From Bacteroidota bacterium (GTDB lineage: Bacteria; Bacteroidota; Bacteroidia; AKYH767-A; 2013-40CM-41-45): 64,000 nt of DNA. A program made the translations under genes and the position numbers. The stretch is taken from positions 558,001 through 622,000 of the forward strand of contig JADKJP010000006.1 in NCBI GenBank assembly GCA_016720935.1, written 5' to 3'. Position 1 is the stretch's first letter; every line of letters starts with the position of its first letter. The notes beneath the pieces were generated by a model, which worked only from the letters and a program-made list of their open reading frames with translations, was not told where the DNA came from and did not search any database. Positions 25,918-35,184 of the stretch are shown one piece after another.

Positions 25918-27354
25918 ATGAAAAAACTCATTTGGAATAGCTTCAGCCTGGTTGCTGTTGCATTACTTTTTTCTTCCTGCGGGAAGGAGAAATCTTCCGT
26001 TACAGGTTGGAATTATAATGATCCCAAAAACGGTGGCTTTGAAGTAGTCCCTTACGATGAACAGGAAACCGGTCCGGGTCTGGTCCTGGTAGAAGGTGGT
26101 ACCTTCACCATGGGTCGTACCGAGCAGGATATCACCATGGACTGGAATAACATTCCACGCCGTGCTACGGTAAGTTCATTCTATATGGATGAAACAGAGG
26201 TTGCCAATGTTCATTACCTCGAATATCTGTACTGGATCACCCGTGTTTTTGGCGCGGATTATCCGGAAGTATATAAAAGAGCATTACCTGATACATTGGT
26301 ATGGCGTGATAAATTGGCATACAACGAACCATTGGTTGAGTTGTATTTCCGTCACCCTTCCTATCAGCAGTATCCTGTTGTTGGTGTGAACTGGTTGCAG
26401 GCAAGCGACTTTTGTGCCTGGAGAACGGACCGTGTGAACGAGCAAATTCTCATCCGCGAAGGTATCCTGCGAATCAACCCGAACCAGATTAACGAAGATA
26501 ACTTCAATACAGACGCTTATCTGGCAGGACAATATGAAGGTCTTGTAAAGAGTGACCTGATTGACCTCAATCCAAGTTCAGGAGCAAACGGAACACGTAA
26601 AGTTCGTATGGAAGACGGTATCCTTCTTCCGCGTTACCGCCTGCCAACCGAAGCAGAGTGGGAATATGCCGCTCTTTCACAAATTGGAAATACTATTTAC
26701 GAGCGTGTAACTGATCGCCGTCAATACCCGTGGAACGGACATATCGTTCGTAATAAAGAAGAAAAATACAAAGGTCAGATGATGGCCAACTTCAAGCGTG
26801 GTCGTGGTGACAATATGGGTACCGCAGGCTTCCTGAATGATAACGCGGATATTCCTGCACCGGTACATTCTTATTGGCCAAATGACTTCGGTCTGTATAA
26901 CATGGCCGGTAACGTGAACGAGTGGGTAATGGATGTGTTCCGCCCTCTTTCTCCGGAAGATAAATCCGACTTCAATCCGTATCGTGGTAACGTGTACAAA
27001 ACACAACAACGTGACGAAGAAGGTGCCATCACAGAAAAAGACAGCCTTGGTCGTGTGCCAATGAAAGATACAGATGAAAGTCCGGACCGTAGAAATTACA
27101 CCAAAGCGGATAATATCAATTACCTCGATTCTGATGAGCCAGAAATCAAATACGATTTCGGTATCACTTCAATGGTAAATGATCAGGCTCGTGTTTACAA
27201 AGGTGGTTCATGGAAAGATCGCGCGTATTGGATGTCTCCGGGCGCCCGTCGTTTCCTCGATCAGGTACAAAGCACTAATGATATCGGATTCCGTTGCGCA
27301 ATGACGCGTGTGGGTAGTCCGGTTGGTTTAGGAGCAAAACCGAAAACCAAGTAA
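25918..27354 (+). CDS. gldJ: Gliding motility lipoprotein GldJ
   Basis: Outer-membrane lipoprotein needed for gliding and for stability of GldK in Flavobacterium. Lipobox FSSC with Cys at about 21, then SGWNYNDPKNGGFEV and GPGLVLVEGGTFTMG, the GldJ form of the FGE-sulfatase (SUMF1) domain, followed by FYMDETEVANVHYLEYLYW, YRLPTEAEWEYAAL, NMAGNVNEWVMDVF, YKGGSWKDRAYW and GFRCAM. The formylglycine-generating active-site cysteines are not expected here; it is a structural relative. porU, porV and gldJ are neighbours in many gliding Bacteroidota, which supports GldJ over GldK, whose partners gldL, gldM and gldN are absent. Confidence 0.92.
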   Translation: MKKLIWNSFSLVAVALLFSSCGKEKSSVTGWNYNDPKNGGFEVVPYDEQETGPGLVLVEGGTFTMGRTEQDITMDWNNIPRRATVSSFYMDETEVANVHYLEYLYWITRVFGADYPEVYKRALPDTLVWRDKLAYNEPLVELYFRHPSYQQYPVVGVNWLQASDFCAWRTDRVNEQILIREGILRINPNQINEDNFNTDAYLAGQYEGLVKSDLIDLNPSSGANGTRKVRMEDGILLPRYRLPTEAEWEYAALSQIGNTIYERVTDRRQYPWNGHIVRNKEEKYKGQMMANFKRGRGDNMGTAGFLNDNADIPAPVHSYWPNDFGLYNMAGNVNEWVMDVFRPLSPEDKSDFNPYRGNVYKTQQRDEEGAITEKDSLGRVPMKDTDESPDRRNYTKADNINYLDSDEPEIKYDFGITSMVNDQARVYKGGSWKDRAYWMSPGARRFLDQVQSTNDIGFRCAMTRVGSPVGLGAKPKTK

Positions 27355-27375
27355 AATAAAAAAGCATTCATGAAA

Positions 27376-27406
27376 AGAGCTTCCATTTTGGAGGCTCTTT
27401 TTTTTT
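27376..27406 (+). terminator. Terminator after gldJ
   Basis: AGAGCTTCC (27376-27384), loop of 5 bases, GGAGGCTCT (27390-27398) with one T-G wobble pair, then a run of T to 27406. It lies 21 bases after the gldJ stop. The next gene is on the opposite strand. Confidence 0.85.
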
Positions 27407-27516
27407 GTCTAAACATTCGGGAAGTGATTCGCCAGAGTGTTTATTGAAATGATAAGTACTTGCCAGAAGCGTTCTGATGGTGCTGTTTCAAATCGTACAA
27501 TCAGGGCGCAAATTAT

Positions 27517-28890
27517 TTATTGCGGATTCTCCTTTACATTCTTCTTGAAGATGAAATAGATTGGAATTCCAATCAGGATGATTACCAATCCGTACAAACT
27601 GGATGTTGTCTGGTAAATCAGCATATCAAAAGCGACCATCGCTGCCATGAAAATGTATAAGGCAGGAATTACCGGATAACCAAAAGCTTTGTATGGCCTT
27701 TCCATGTCAGGTCTTTTCTTTCTCAAAATGAAAAGCCCGGTGATGGTAAGGATGTAAAACAACATCACAGCAAACATGATGTAATTCAGAAGATCACCAT
27801 AGGTTCCTGAAAAGCAGAGTAAGCAGGACCAGATGCATTGCATGGTGAGAGAATTAGCAGGAACATTATTCTTGTTGAGTTTGGCTGCCTTTGGCAGGAA
27901 CAATCCATCTTTGGCCATTGCATAGTAAACCCTTGCCGCAGTAAGGATGAGTCCGTTCAGACAACCGAATGTGGAAATCATAATCATTAGTGCCATGAAA
28001 AATTTTCCGTTGGTTCCAAGTATCGTTTCCATTAACAATGTCGCTACACGGTCGTTTTCTGCATGCTGGATGGCATTGATTGGCAATACATATATATATG
28101 CAACATTGGCGAGCATATAAAGAACCATAACCGTTCCGGTTCCGATGAAGAGTGAAAGCGGCAGGTTGCGCTGTGGATTGTGTACTTCCCCGGCGGTATA
28201 GGTTATGTTGTTCCATGCATCAGCGGAAAAAAGAGAGCCTGTCATGGCGGCGCCAAAAACACCAATCGTGGTAAGCGTGATCACACTTGGAAAAGCAGGA
28301 GAGAAGTTGGACCAGTTTCCTGCACCGTTTATTCCGAAATACAAACCAAGGATAACTAGCAACAAGAGCGCGATCACTTTGGATACTGTAAAGATGTTTT
28401 GAAGATAAGCTCCGGCTTTCACATCTTTAAAATTGTAAAGAGTAAGCAGGATAATTATGGTGATGGCAAGTAATTGTTGTGTACTGATATGAAAAGAAGA
28501 TAAATGGAAAATGTAATTATCACCCGAAATCACAGGAAAGAAAACTCCTGTGAACTTCGCGAAAGCCACACCCACAGCGGCAATCGTACCGGTTTGGATA
28601 ACGGAAAATAATGTCCAGCCGTAAAGGAATCCATACATTTTACCATAAGCTTCTTTTAAATAAATGTATTGTCCGCCGGCACGCGGCATCGCTGCTGCAA
28701 GTTCTCCATAACTCAGGGCTCCGAAGATGGTAATGATGGCAGTGACGACCCAAGCCAGGAGCAGCATTCCGGGAGTTTCAACCTGCCTTGAAATTTCAGC
28801 GGATACAATAAAAATTCCCGAGCCGATCATGGAGCCAATAATAATGGCGGTGGAATCAAAAAGGGAGAGGCTTTTTTTCTCTGTGGACAT
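27517..28890 (-). CDS. APC-family amino acid permease
   Basis: Inner-membrane transporter of 457 residues with about 12 helices. SLFDSTAIIIGSMIGSGIFIV is the helix-1 substrate motif (GSGIF), and GAMTGSLFSADAWNNITYTAGEVHNPQRNLPLSL is the helix-6/loop pattern of the L-type/APC group. GQYIYLKEAYGKMYGFLYGW is typical helix-3 sequence. The substrate is probably a neutral or aromatic amino acid, but the sequence does not fix it. It stands alone, with a gap of about 150 bases before pyrF. Confidence 0.92.
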   Translation of the reverse strand: MSTEKKSLSLFDSTAIIIGSMIGSGIFIVSAEISRQVETPGMLLLAWVVTAIITIFGALSYGELAAAMPRAGGQYIYLKEAYGKMYGFLYGWTLFSVIQTGTIAAVGVAFAKFTGVFFPVISGDNYIFHLSSFHISTQQLLAITIIILLTLYNFKDVKAGAYLQNIFTVSKVIALLLLVILGLYFGINGAGNWSNFSPAFPSVITLTTIGVFGAAMTGSLFSADAWNNITYTAGEVHNPQRNLPLSLFIGTGTVMVLYMLANVAYIYVLPINAIQHAENDRVATLLMETILGTNGKFFMALMIMISTFGCLNGLILTAARVYYAMAKDGLFLPKAAKLNKNNVPANSLTMQCIWSCLLCFSGTYGDLLNYIMFAVMLFYILTITGLFILRKKRPDMERPYKAFGYPVIPALYIFMAAMVAFDMLIYQTTSSLYGLVIILIGIPIYFIFKKNVKENPQ

Positions 28891-29046
28891 AAGTAAAGTT
28901 TATGGTTAGTAAGATATTTACTCCCTTCTTAATCCGCAAGATGTTTCGGGCTTTCATTTCAGGTATTTATAAACGCAGGTTTTGCTGCTTGTTTCCCATC
29001 AAACCGGAATACAGGTTTTGAAGGAAAACGTATCTTCACACCCGCA

Positions 29047-29877
29047 ATGACCAGAGAAGAATTATACCAACAGATCATTAAAAAGAGTTCCTATTTGTGT
29101 ATTGGACTCGACACCGATATTACCAGGATACCTTCCTTTTTGTTAAAAGAAGAAGATCCTGTGTATGAATTTAACAAGCGCATCATTGAGGCGACCAGTG
29201 AATATTGTGTTGCATATAAACCCAATCTTGCCTTTTATGAATCCTTAGGTCCGAAAGGCTTGATTTCACTGGAGAAAACAATGAACCTGATTCCGGATAA
29301 CATTTTCACGATTGCAGATGCAAAGCGCGGAGATATTGGGAACACTTCAGAAATGTATGCACGTACATTTTATGATTATTTTCATTTTGATTCTGTCACG
29401 GTTGCTCCTTATATGGGGAAGGATTCCGTTACGCCATTTCTTCGTGAAGGCAAATGGGTAATTCTTCTCGCGCTCACCAGCAATGCGGGATCTATGGATT
29501 TTCAACTTTCCGAAATTTCATCTCCCGTAAACGGAAAGGAAGAGAAATTGTACGAACATGTTCTTCGTACATCACAAAAATGGGCGGATGCGGATAACAT
29601 GATGTATGTTGTTGGTGCAACTCATCCGGATTTGCTTTCTTCTATTCGTAAAATTGTACCGGATCATTTTTTGCTGGTCCCGGGAGTTGGAGCTCAGGGC
29701 GGGAATTTGCAGGAGGTCTCAGCGGCAGGTATGAATAAACAATGCGGACTGCTGGTAAATTCTTCCCGGCAAATCATTTATGCATCGAATGGTGCCGACT
29801 TTGCAGATGCTGCTAGGGCTGAAGCCTCCAAAACGCGTGATGAAATGAAAATTATTCTGGAGAAATATTTTGCCTGA
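29047..29877 (+). CDS. pyrF: Orotidine-5'-phosphate decarboxylase (type 2)
   Basis: Last enzyme of de novo UMP synthesis; cytosolic. The type 2 form of 276 residues. Catalytic motif DAKRGDIGNTS with D91, K93 and D96, LCIGLDTD near the N-terminus, AYKPNLAFYESLG, and LVPGVGAQGG with the phosphate-binding loop followed by VNSSRQIIYAS. The start ATG at 29047 gives a compact N-terminus, and no strong ribosome site is seen. No other pyr genes are adjacent. Confidence 0.96.
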   Translation: MTREELYQQIIKKSSYLCIGLDTDITRIPSFLLKEEDPVYEFNKRIIEATSEYCVAYKPNLAFYESLGPKGLISLEKTMNLIPDNIFTIADAKRGDIGNTSEMYARTFYDYFHFDSVTVAPYMGKDSVTPFLREGKWVILLALTSNAGSMDFQLSEISSPVNGKEEKLYEHVLRTSQKWADADNMMYVVGATHPDLLSSIRKIVPDHFLLVPGVGAQGGNLQEVSAAGMNKQCGLLVNSSRQIIYASNGADFADAARAEASKTRDEMKIILEKYFA

Positions 29878-30035
29878 ATAAAGCATAGCATTTGTTCATG
29901 AGATTGCCAGATGAAGTACCACTTTTCTCACATTTTAAAATCTTGCATTCAATAATATTTTTCGAAAACTAATTCGCTTATAGTGGACGGGGAATTTCTT
30001 TCTATCCTTTTATTTTGGAAAGAAAATATATTCCG

Positions 30036-31313
30036 ATGAATGAAGCATTTTTACATTACCTGTGGCAGTACCGATTATTTGATTCACGTGAACTGCTAAC
30101 CTCCGAAGGCAATTGTGTTGAAGTCGTCAGACCCGGGAAACTCAACACAGACTCAGGTCCTGATTTTTTTAACGCCCAGCTGAGAATCGATGGAACACTC
30201 TGGGCAGGGAACGTAGAAATTCACATTCACGCTTCCGACTGGCAAAAACATGGACATCATTTTGATTCAGCTTACGACAATTGTATCCTGCATGTTGTTC
30301 ATGAGAGAGATGTGAAAACACTGCGCAAAGACGGAACCTGTGTTCCAACCATTGAATTGAAAGACCGCTTTCCCGCTCATCTCTGGTCGAATTATCTGCA
30401 ATTACTTGGAACAAGAGGATGGGTTCCCTGTGAACATCGCCTGAAAGAGCTGGATAGTATCACTGTCAACAGCTGGCTGGATAGAATCTGTGTGGAGCGA
30501 CTGGAAGAGAAAACAAAACAGATCCGGCAATTCCTTCATTTGAGCAGGAATGATTGGGAGGAAACATTTTACCATTCTTTGGCTAAAAATTTTGGCTTCC
30601 AGGTAAATGGTTTACCCTTCGAGTTACTTGCACGGTCGTTGCCACTTCGCCTGATTCATAAACACCGCTCAAGGCTGATGGAAGTGGAGGCTTTGCTTTT
30701 TGGTCAGGCCGGGATGCTGGCTAGGGAATTCCACGACAATTATCCGATCTCTCTTGCGACAGAATTCAGGCATCTGAGCCGGACATATAATCTGAAGCCG
30801 ATCAGTGCCGCTGCCTGGAAGTTTCTCCGTTTGCGACCCTCCAATTTCCCAACCATCCGAATCGCGCAGTTCGCGCAATTGCTGAAATCGACAGAAAATC
30901 TTTTTTCTAAAGTGATGCAGATAGAATCTCTGCGGGACGGATATGATTTATTCAGAATAAACACTTCGGAGTATTGGTTGAATCATTTCGTCTTTGACAA
31001 ACCTGCGGATGCAATCCAGAAGAATATGGGAAAAGGCTCGGTCGAAAATATCCTTATCAATACTGTAGTACCCTTCCTTTTTGCCTGGGGCAGTGAAAAT
31101 GGTTCCGAGCAACACCGGAAAAAAGCACTGGAACTTCTGGAGAAAATTCCCGCGGAGGACAATCATCTGATCCGGAGCTGGAAGGATGCCGGAATCCCTG
31201 CTCATTCGGCTTTTCAGTCCCAGGCCCTGGTTCAATTGAAAATTCAATACTGCTCCGAGAAAAAATGCTTATCTTGTGCCATAGGAAACCAGCTTATCAA
31301 CTCGCTCCCATGA
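30036..31313 (+). CDS. DUF2851 family protein
   Basis: Protein of 425 residues. DSGPDFFNAQLRIDGTLWAGNVEIHIHASDWQKHGH and CILHVVHERD are the N-terminal signature of DUF2851, a family found almost only in Bacteroidota and of unknown function. The C-terminal part is helical (YSISLATEFRHLSRTYNL-like, then NHFVFDKPADAIQKNMGKGSVENILINTVVPFLFAWG). The conserved acidic and His residues (DWxxHxH) look like a nuclease-like metal site, but that is inference. I prefer the ATG at 30036 over a TTG seven codons earlier. The stop overlaps the PspC-like ATG. Confidence 0.88.
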   Translation: MNEAFLHYLWQYRLFDSRELLTSEGNCVEVVRPGKLNTDSGPDFFNAQLRIDGTLWAGNVEIHIHASDWQKHGHHFDSAYDNCILHVVHERDVKTLRKDGTCVPTIELKDRFPAHLWSNYLQLLGTRGWVPCEHRLKELDSITVNSWLDRICVERLEEKTKQIRQFLHLSRNDWEETFYHSLAKNFGFQVNGLPFELLARSLPLRLIHKHRSRLMEVEALLFGQAGMLAREFHDNYPISLATEFRHLSRTYNLKPISAAAWKFLRLRPSNFPTIRIAQFAQLLKSTENLFSKVMQIESLRDGYDLFRINTSEYWLNHFVFDKPADAIQKNMGKGSVENILINTVVPFLFAWGSENGSEQHRKKALELLEKIPAEDNHLIRSWKDAGIPAHSAFQSQALVQLKIQYCSEKKCLSCAIGNQLINSLP

Positions 31314-31537
31314 CACTAGTTTCTTCCATCCGCGATTATTTTGAAAGACAGGCATTCGGTGTTTGCTCCTATCTGGGAGATAAACTCAGCATGCGTACTT
31401 CTGTCATTCGTTTGTTTTTTATCTATGCTTCCTTCCTTACGGTAGGATCGCCATTGATCGTGTACATGATCCTGGCCTTTTTGATCAAGATGAAGTCGTA
31501 TGTGCGCAATCGCAGGACTTCAGTTTGGGATCTCTGA
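31310..31537 (+). CDS. PspC-domain small membrane protein
   Basis: Protein of 75 residues. The ATG at 31310 overlaps the DUF2851 stop (ATGA), so it is translationally coupled; an earlier frame would be longer but not better supported. FGVCSYLGDKLSMRTSVIRLFFIYASFLTVGSPLIVYMILAFLIKM is the PspC pattern: a Gly-Val-Cys start, a polar helix and one long transmembrane helix. PspC-domain proteins in other bacteria take part in phage-shock or envelope stress responses. No PspA or regulator is present nearby. Confidence 0.8.
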   Translation: MTLVSSIRDYFERQAFGVCSYLGDKLSMRTSVIRLFFIYASFLTVGSPLIVYMILAFLIKMKSYVRNRRTSVWDL

Positions 31538-31659
31538 TGTCCATCTTTTGTTGATAGAATATTTTCCTGATTTTATTTGGGGAGATAGCTTATTAATCTT
31601 TTCCGGAATTTTTTCTGCTTTGAATTTTCTTCTCTACTTTCATCATTCATAATTGTTCA

Positions 31660-33870
31660 ATGCGGAGGATTAATTTCTATTTGGTTTTTATCAATTGCTT
31701 TTTGTTGACGCTGTTGTCTGCAGTCAATGCGGATGCTCAACATTGGACTTCACTTGGTCCGGATAGTTTTCCTGCACTAATGCGTCCGTTTGATTATTCC
31801 CTGAAAATTGCAAACGGTATTGGTCGTGTCAGCGGCGTTTATTTTGCACCGAAAAAGAAATGTTTTTTATCAAAGAAAAAGAACCAGGAGATGTTTGCCG
31901 GAACTCCCTATGGTGGATTGTGGGTTTCTTCCGATTCGGGCAATCATTGGAGTTCATCAGGTTCGGACAATTTTCCAAATCCCGGTGTTGCGTCACTTGC
32001 GATTAATCCACGTGATCCGAAAATTCAGTTTCTCGCGACAGGTGATCCGGATTGTATTTTGAATCCCAATGAACCTTCGCTTGGTTCGGAATCCTGTCAG
32101 GGCAGAGGTGTACTAAAATCAATAGATGGAGGGAAAAATTGGAGCGCGCCAATAGGCCAGTGGTTTACTTGTGAAGAAAAAGAGGATACATCCTTTTGGT
32201 CATTTCCAAGCCACAAGATTTTAAGAAAACTTGTGATTCATCCACGTCAGCGCAATGTACTTTTCGCGGTGATCCATACTTATACAAACGCGACCAAATC
32301 ATTTGACGGAATGGTTTACAGAACCAGCGATGCCGGAAAAACATGGCATCCGGTTTTATGCGCGCAGGATGGATTTTTAAAAGATCTGGAATTTCAGCCC
32401 GGGAATGACGATGTAATCTATGTTTCAGGACGGACCATTTACAAAAGCAGTGATAGCGGTTTGCATTGGGAAGCATTACCGAACAGAGGTTTGCCCGCAG
32501 ATTCTCTCGTCCAACGCTGTGAACTTTCTTTCAGCGCCGCGAAACCTGAGAATGTATATGCTTTATTCATCCTGAAAAATTCATATCAAAGTGATTTTTA
32601 TCTGTCGGAAAATTCCGGAGTATCCTTCAAGAAAAGATTATCGCTGCCTGCGAGTCCGGAATGGAGAACAGCACTCGCCGCCGATCCATTAAACGCCGAT
32701 GAAGTTTATTTTACCGCAGGCAACAGAGTCAATAAACTGATTGCTTATGCCGGGAAATGGAATTACAAAAACGCGGGCAATGGTTTGCACGATGATGTAC
32801 ACGATCTGAATTTTGATCCGGAGAGAAAGACCTTGTATGCTTCAACAGATGGAGGATTATACAAGACAACAGATGGCGGAGAAAATTGGACCAGAATCAG
32901 CAAAGGCTTGAATATCGCGGAATGCTGGAGTGTGGCTGTTTCTCAAAAGAAACCATATCGTGTTTTGGCAGGAATGCAGGATTGCGGAACGCTTCAGTAT
33001 CGACCGACCGGTGACTCATTAAATGGTTGGTTCCAGGTTCGTGGTGGAGATGGAATGGAAGCTGCATTTGATCCGATCGATCAAAAGATTCAATACTCGA
33101 ATGACGGGAATAATAATCTCTTGTCCCGCACTGAGGATGGAGGAGTAACCTGGTCCAGAAATCTTGCAGCATCCCGCAAACAACAGGGAAATTATTTGCG
33201 TCCTTTTTTGATTGATCCTGTACATCCGAATGTACTTTATACTGCTTATCACGATGTCTTCAAAAGCACGGATCGGGGAGAGACCTGGAAAGTAATTTCT
33301 GCGTTCGATGTACCGGATCCGAAAGCGACAATTGTTGCTCTGGCTGTTGCGCCATCGGATTCTCTCACCATGTATGCCGCTTTTGCAGGCTGTGCATGGA
33401 CAACCAAACCGGAAAAAAAATTATTTAAAACCACCGACGGAGGAATTACCTGGACCGACATCACCGAAGGTCTCAAAGGTGTAAACTATACTCAGATTTC
33501 TTGTCTGGCTGTCCAGCCGGATGATAAAAATACAGTGTTCGTCGGTTTTCGTGGAGGATGGATTTACAAGGTGATGAAAACGGTCAGCGGTGGAACCGGA
33601 AAAAATGCCTGGGTCAATTTTTCCTCCGGATTAGCTCCGGATGATGATGTGAATGCGATTCTGTTTGACCGCGATAAATTTCATACGGTGTATATCGGAA
33701 CACATACAGGCGTGTTTATGTGTCGTGATAAAATTAATGCCTGGCAATCGTTCAGCAAAGGTTTGCCCCGAGTGATGGTTTGTGATTTGGATATTCTAAG
33801 TGAAACAAAGGAACTGTATATAGGAACTCATGGCAGGGGTGTGTGGAAAAGTCCTCTTTTTGGTGAATGA
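31660..33870 (+). CDS. Secreted Asp-box (BNR/VPS10-like) propeller protein
   Basis: Protein of 736 residues with a signal peptide (about 1-27) and at least eight Asp-box repeats of the S/T-x-D-x-G-x-x-W type: SSDSGNHWSS, SIDGGKNWSAP, TSDAGKTWHPV, SSDSGLHWEAL, TTDGGENWTRI, TEDGGVTWSRN, STDRGETWKV and TTDGGITWTDI. Together these make one or two beta-propellers of the sortilin/sialidase-like class. No catalytic sialidase residues are obvious, and the end (GTHGRGVWKSPLFGE) carries no type IX sorting domain. Probably periplasmic or exported by another route. Function unknown. Confidence 0.85.
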   Translation: MRRINFYLVFINCFLLTLLSAVNADAQHWTSLGPDSFPALMRPFDYSLKIANGIGRVSGVYFAPKKKCFLSKKKNQEMFAGTPYGGLWVSSDSGNHWSSSGSDNFPNPGVASLAINPRDPKIQFLATGDPDCILNPNEPSLGSESCQGRGVLKSIDGGKNWSAPIGQWFTCEEKEDTSFWSFPSHKILRKLVIHPRQRNVLFAVIHTYTNATKSFDGMVYRTSDAGKTWHPVLCAQDGFLKDLEFQPGNDDVIYVSGRTIYKSSDSGLHWEALPNRGLPADSLVQRCELSFSAAKPENVYALFILKNSYQSDFYLSENSGVSFKKRLSLPASPEWRTALAADPLNADEVYFTAGNRVNKLIAYAGKWNYKNAGNGLHDDVHDLNFDPERKTLYASTDGGLYKTTDGGENWTRISKGLNIAECWSVAVSQKKPYRVLAGMQDCGTLQYRPTGDSLNGWFQVRGGDGMEAAFDPIDQKIQYSNDGNNNLLSRTEDGGVTWSRNLAASRKQQGNYLRPFLIDPVHPNVLYTAYHDVFKSTDRGETWKVISAFDVPDPKATIVALAVAPSDSLTMYAAFAGCAWTTKPEKKLFKTTDGGITWTDITEGLKGVNYTQISCLAVQPDDKNTVFVGFRGGWIYKVMKTVSGGTGKNAWVNFSSGLAPDDDVNAILFDRDKFHTVYIGTHTGVFMCRDKINAWQSFSKGLPRVMVCDLDILSETKELYIGTHGRGVWKSPLFGE

Positions 33871-34134
33871 AAGTTCCTTTTCCTCAATACAAAGAGCTGA
33901 TTTATAAGGCCTGAACATTGGATTTCAGATCTCTGAAACATTTTCACACATTAATTAATCATCATTGATTGTTGGAAATTATTTCCCGGTTCTTCCTGCC
34001 TTACCGAACAGAATTTTACATTTATACCAAATCTCATATAGGTTTCCGAAAATAATAGATAAGAAACCTTCTTAGAATTGGTTATTCCTCCAAACCAATT
34101 TCTAAAACAGAATTAAAGGCGGCATAAACAACCT

Positions 34135-35172
34135 ATGGAATCCTTCGATTTCCAAAATATTCTAACCAATTTCAGGTATTTCAAGAAACTGTACTATGCT
34201 ATCGCGATGGTAGTGCTGGTGCTGGTTGTCGGGATTGTTGGCTATTATACCATCGAAGATTATACTTTTCTTGATTCGGTTTTCATGACAGTGATCACCG
34301 TTGCAACGGTAGGTTACAGGGAAGTTAAGGAGCTGGATGACGCGGGGAAAATATTTACATCCATTTTGATTATCTTTAGCATTGGTACTTTTGCCTATGC
34401 GGTTTCAGTGATTACACGTTACATTATTGAAGGTGAATTTCAAACGTATTTCAGACACTATCGCGTGAACAAAGAAATCCAAAAACTAAAAAATCATGTT
34501 ATTGTTTGTGGTTTCGGTAGAAACGGCAGACAGGCATGTGAGCAGTTGCGTTCGGGTGACGAAAAGTTTGTCGCCATCGAAGCAAAACCTGAGCTGGTCG
34601 CGAAGATGCGTGAGGAGGACAATATCCTGTTCATCGAAGGCGACGCGACAAAAGATGAAGTGCTGATACAGGCAGGAATTGATTCAGCCAAGGCATTGAT
34701 TACCGCGCTTCCGAGCGACGCGGCAAATGTATTTGTCGTACTTACGGCGAGGGACCGGAATCCAAAACTGAAAATTATTTCACGAGCCTCGGAAGACGGT
34801 TCGGAGCATAAACTCAAACGTGCCGGTGCCGACAATGTCATCATGCCGGATAAAATTGGCGGTACGCACATGGCCGCGCTGGTGACCAAGCCGGATGTTC
34901 TTGAATTCATTGATCACATCACAGGACGGATCAATATCCGTCTGGAAGAAATACATTTCAGTTCGCTGCCGGAAAATATGCGCAACAAATCCATTCGTGA
35001 TCTGGAGATCCGCAATAAAACCGGCGCGAATATCATCGGTTTTAAAACCGCGGATGGTGATTATGTCATCAATCCTCCGCCGGAAACGATCATGATGCCG
35101 GATGCAAAGCTGTTTGTGCTGGGTACACAGGAACAAGTGATGCGTTTTAAAGAAATTCTAATCAACAATTAA
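34135..35172 (+). CDS. Potassium channel with RCK (TrkA-N/TrkA-C) domain
   Basis: Inner-membrane K+ channel of 345 residues. Two helices (about 19-38 and 75-97) flank the pore loop FMTVITVATVGYREV, with the TVGY selectivity filter at 58-61. The cytosolic RCK domain begins HVIVCGFGRNGRQACEQL (about 121-139), a Rossmann GxGxxG, and ends with a TrkA-C domain (PENMRNKSIRDLEIRNKTGANIIGFK). Ligand-controlled gating is expected; the ligand is not evident. It is 12 bases from the following reductase gene. The leader (33871-34134) contains two small hairpins. Confidence 0.94.
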   Translation: MESFDFQNILTNFRYFKKLYYAIAMVVLVLVVGIVGYYTIEDYTFLDSVFMTVITVATVGYREVKELDDAGKIFTSILIIFSIGTFAYAVSVITRYIIEGEFQTYFRHYRVNKEIQKLKNHVIVCGFGRNGRQACEQLRSGDEKFVAIEAKPELVAKMREEDNILFIEGDATKDEVLIQAGIDSAKALITALPSDAANVFVVLTARDRNPKLKIISRASEDGSEHKLKRAGADNVIMPDKIGGTHMAALVTKPDVLEFIDHITGRINIRLEEIHFSSLPENMRNKSIRDLEIRNKTGANIIGFKTADGDYVINPPPETIMMPDAKLFVLGTQEQVMRFKEILINN

Positions 35173-35184
35173 TTTCCTTTTGGT

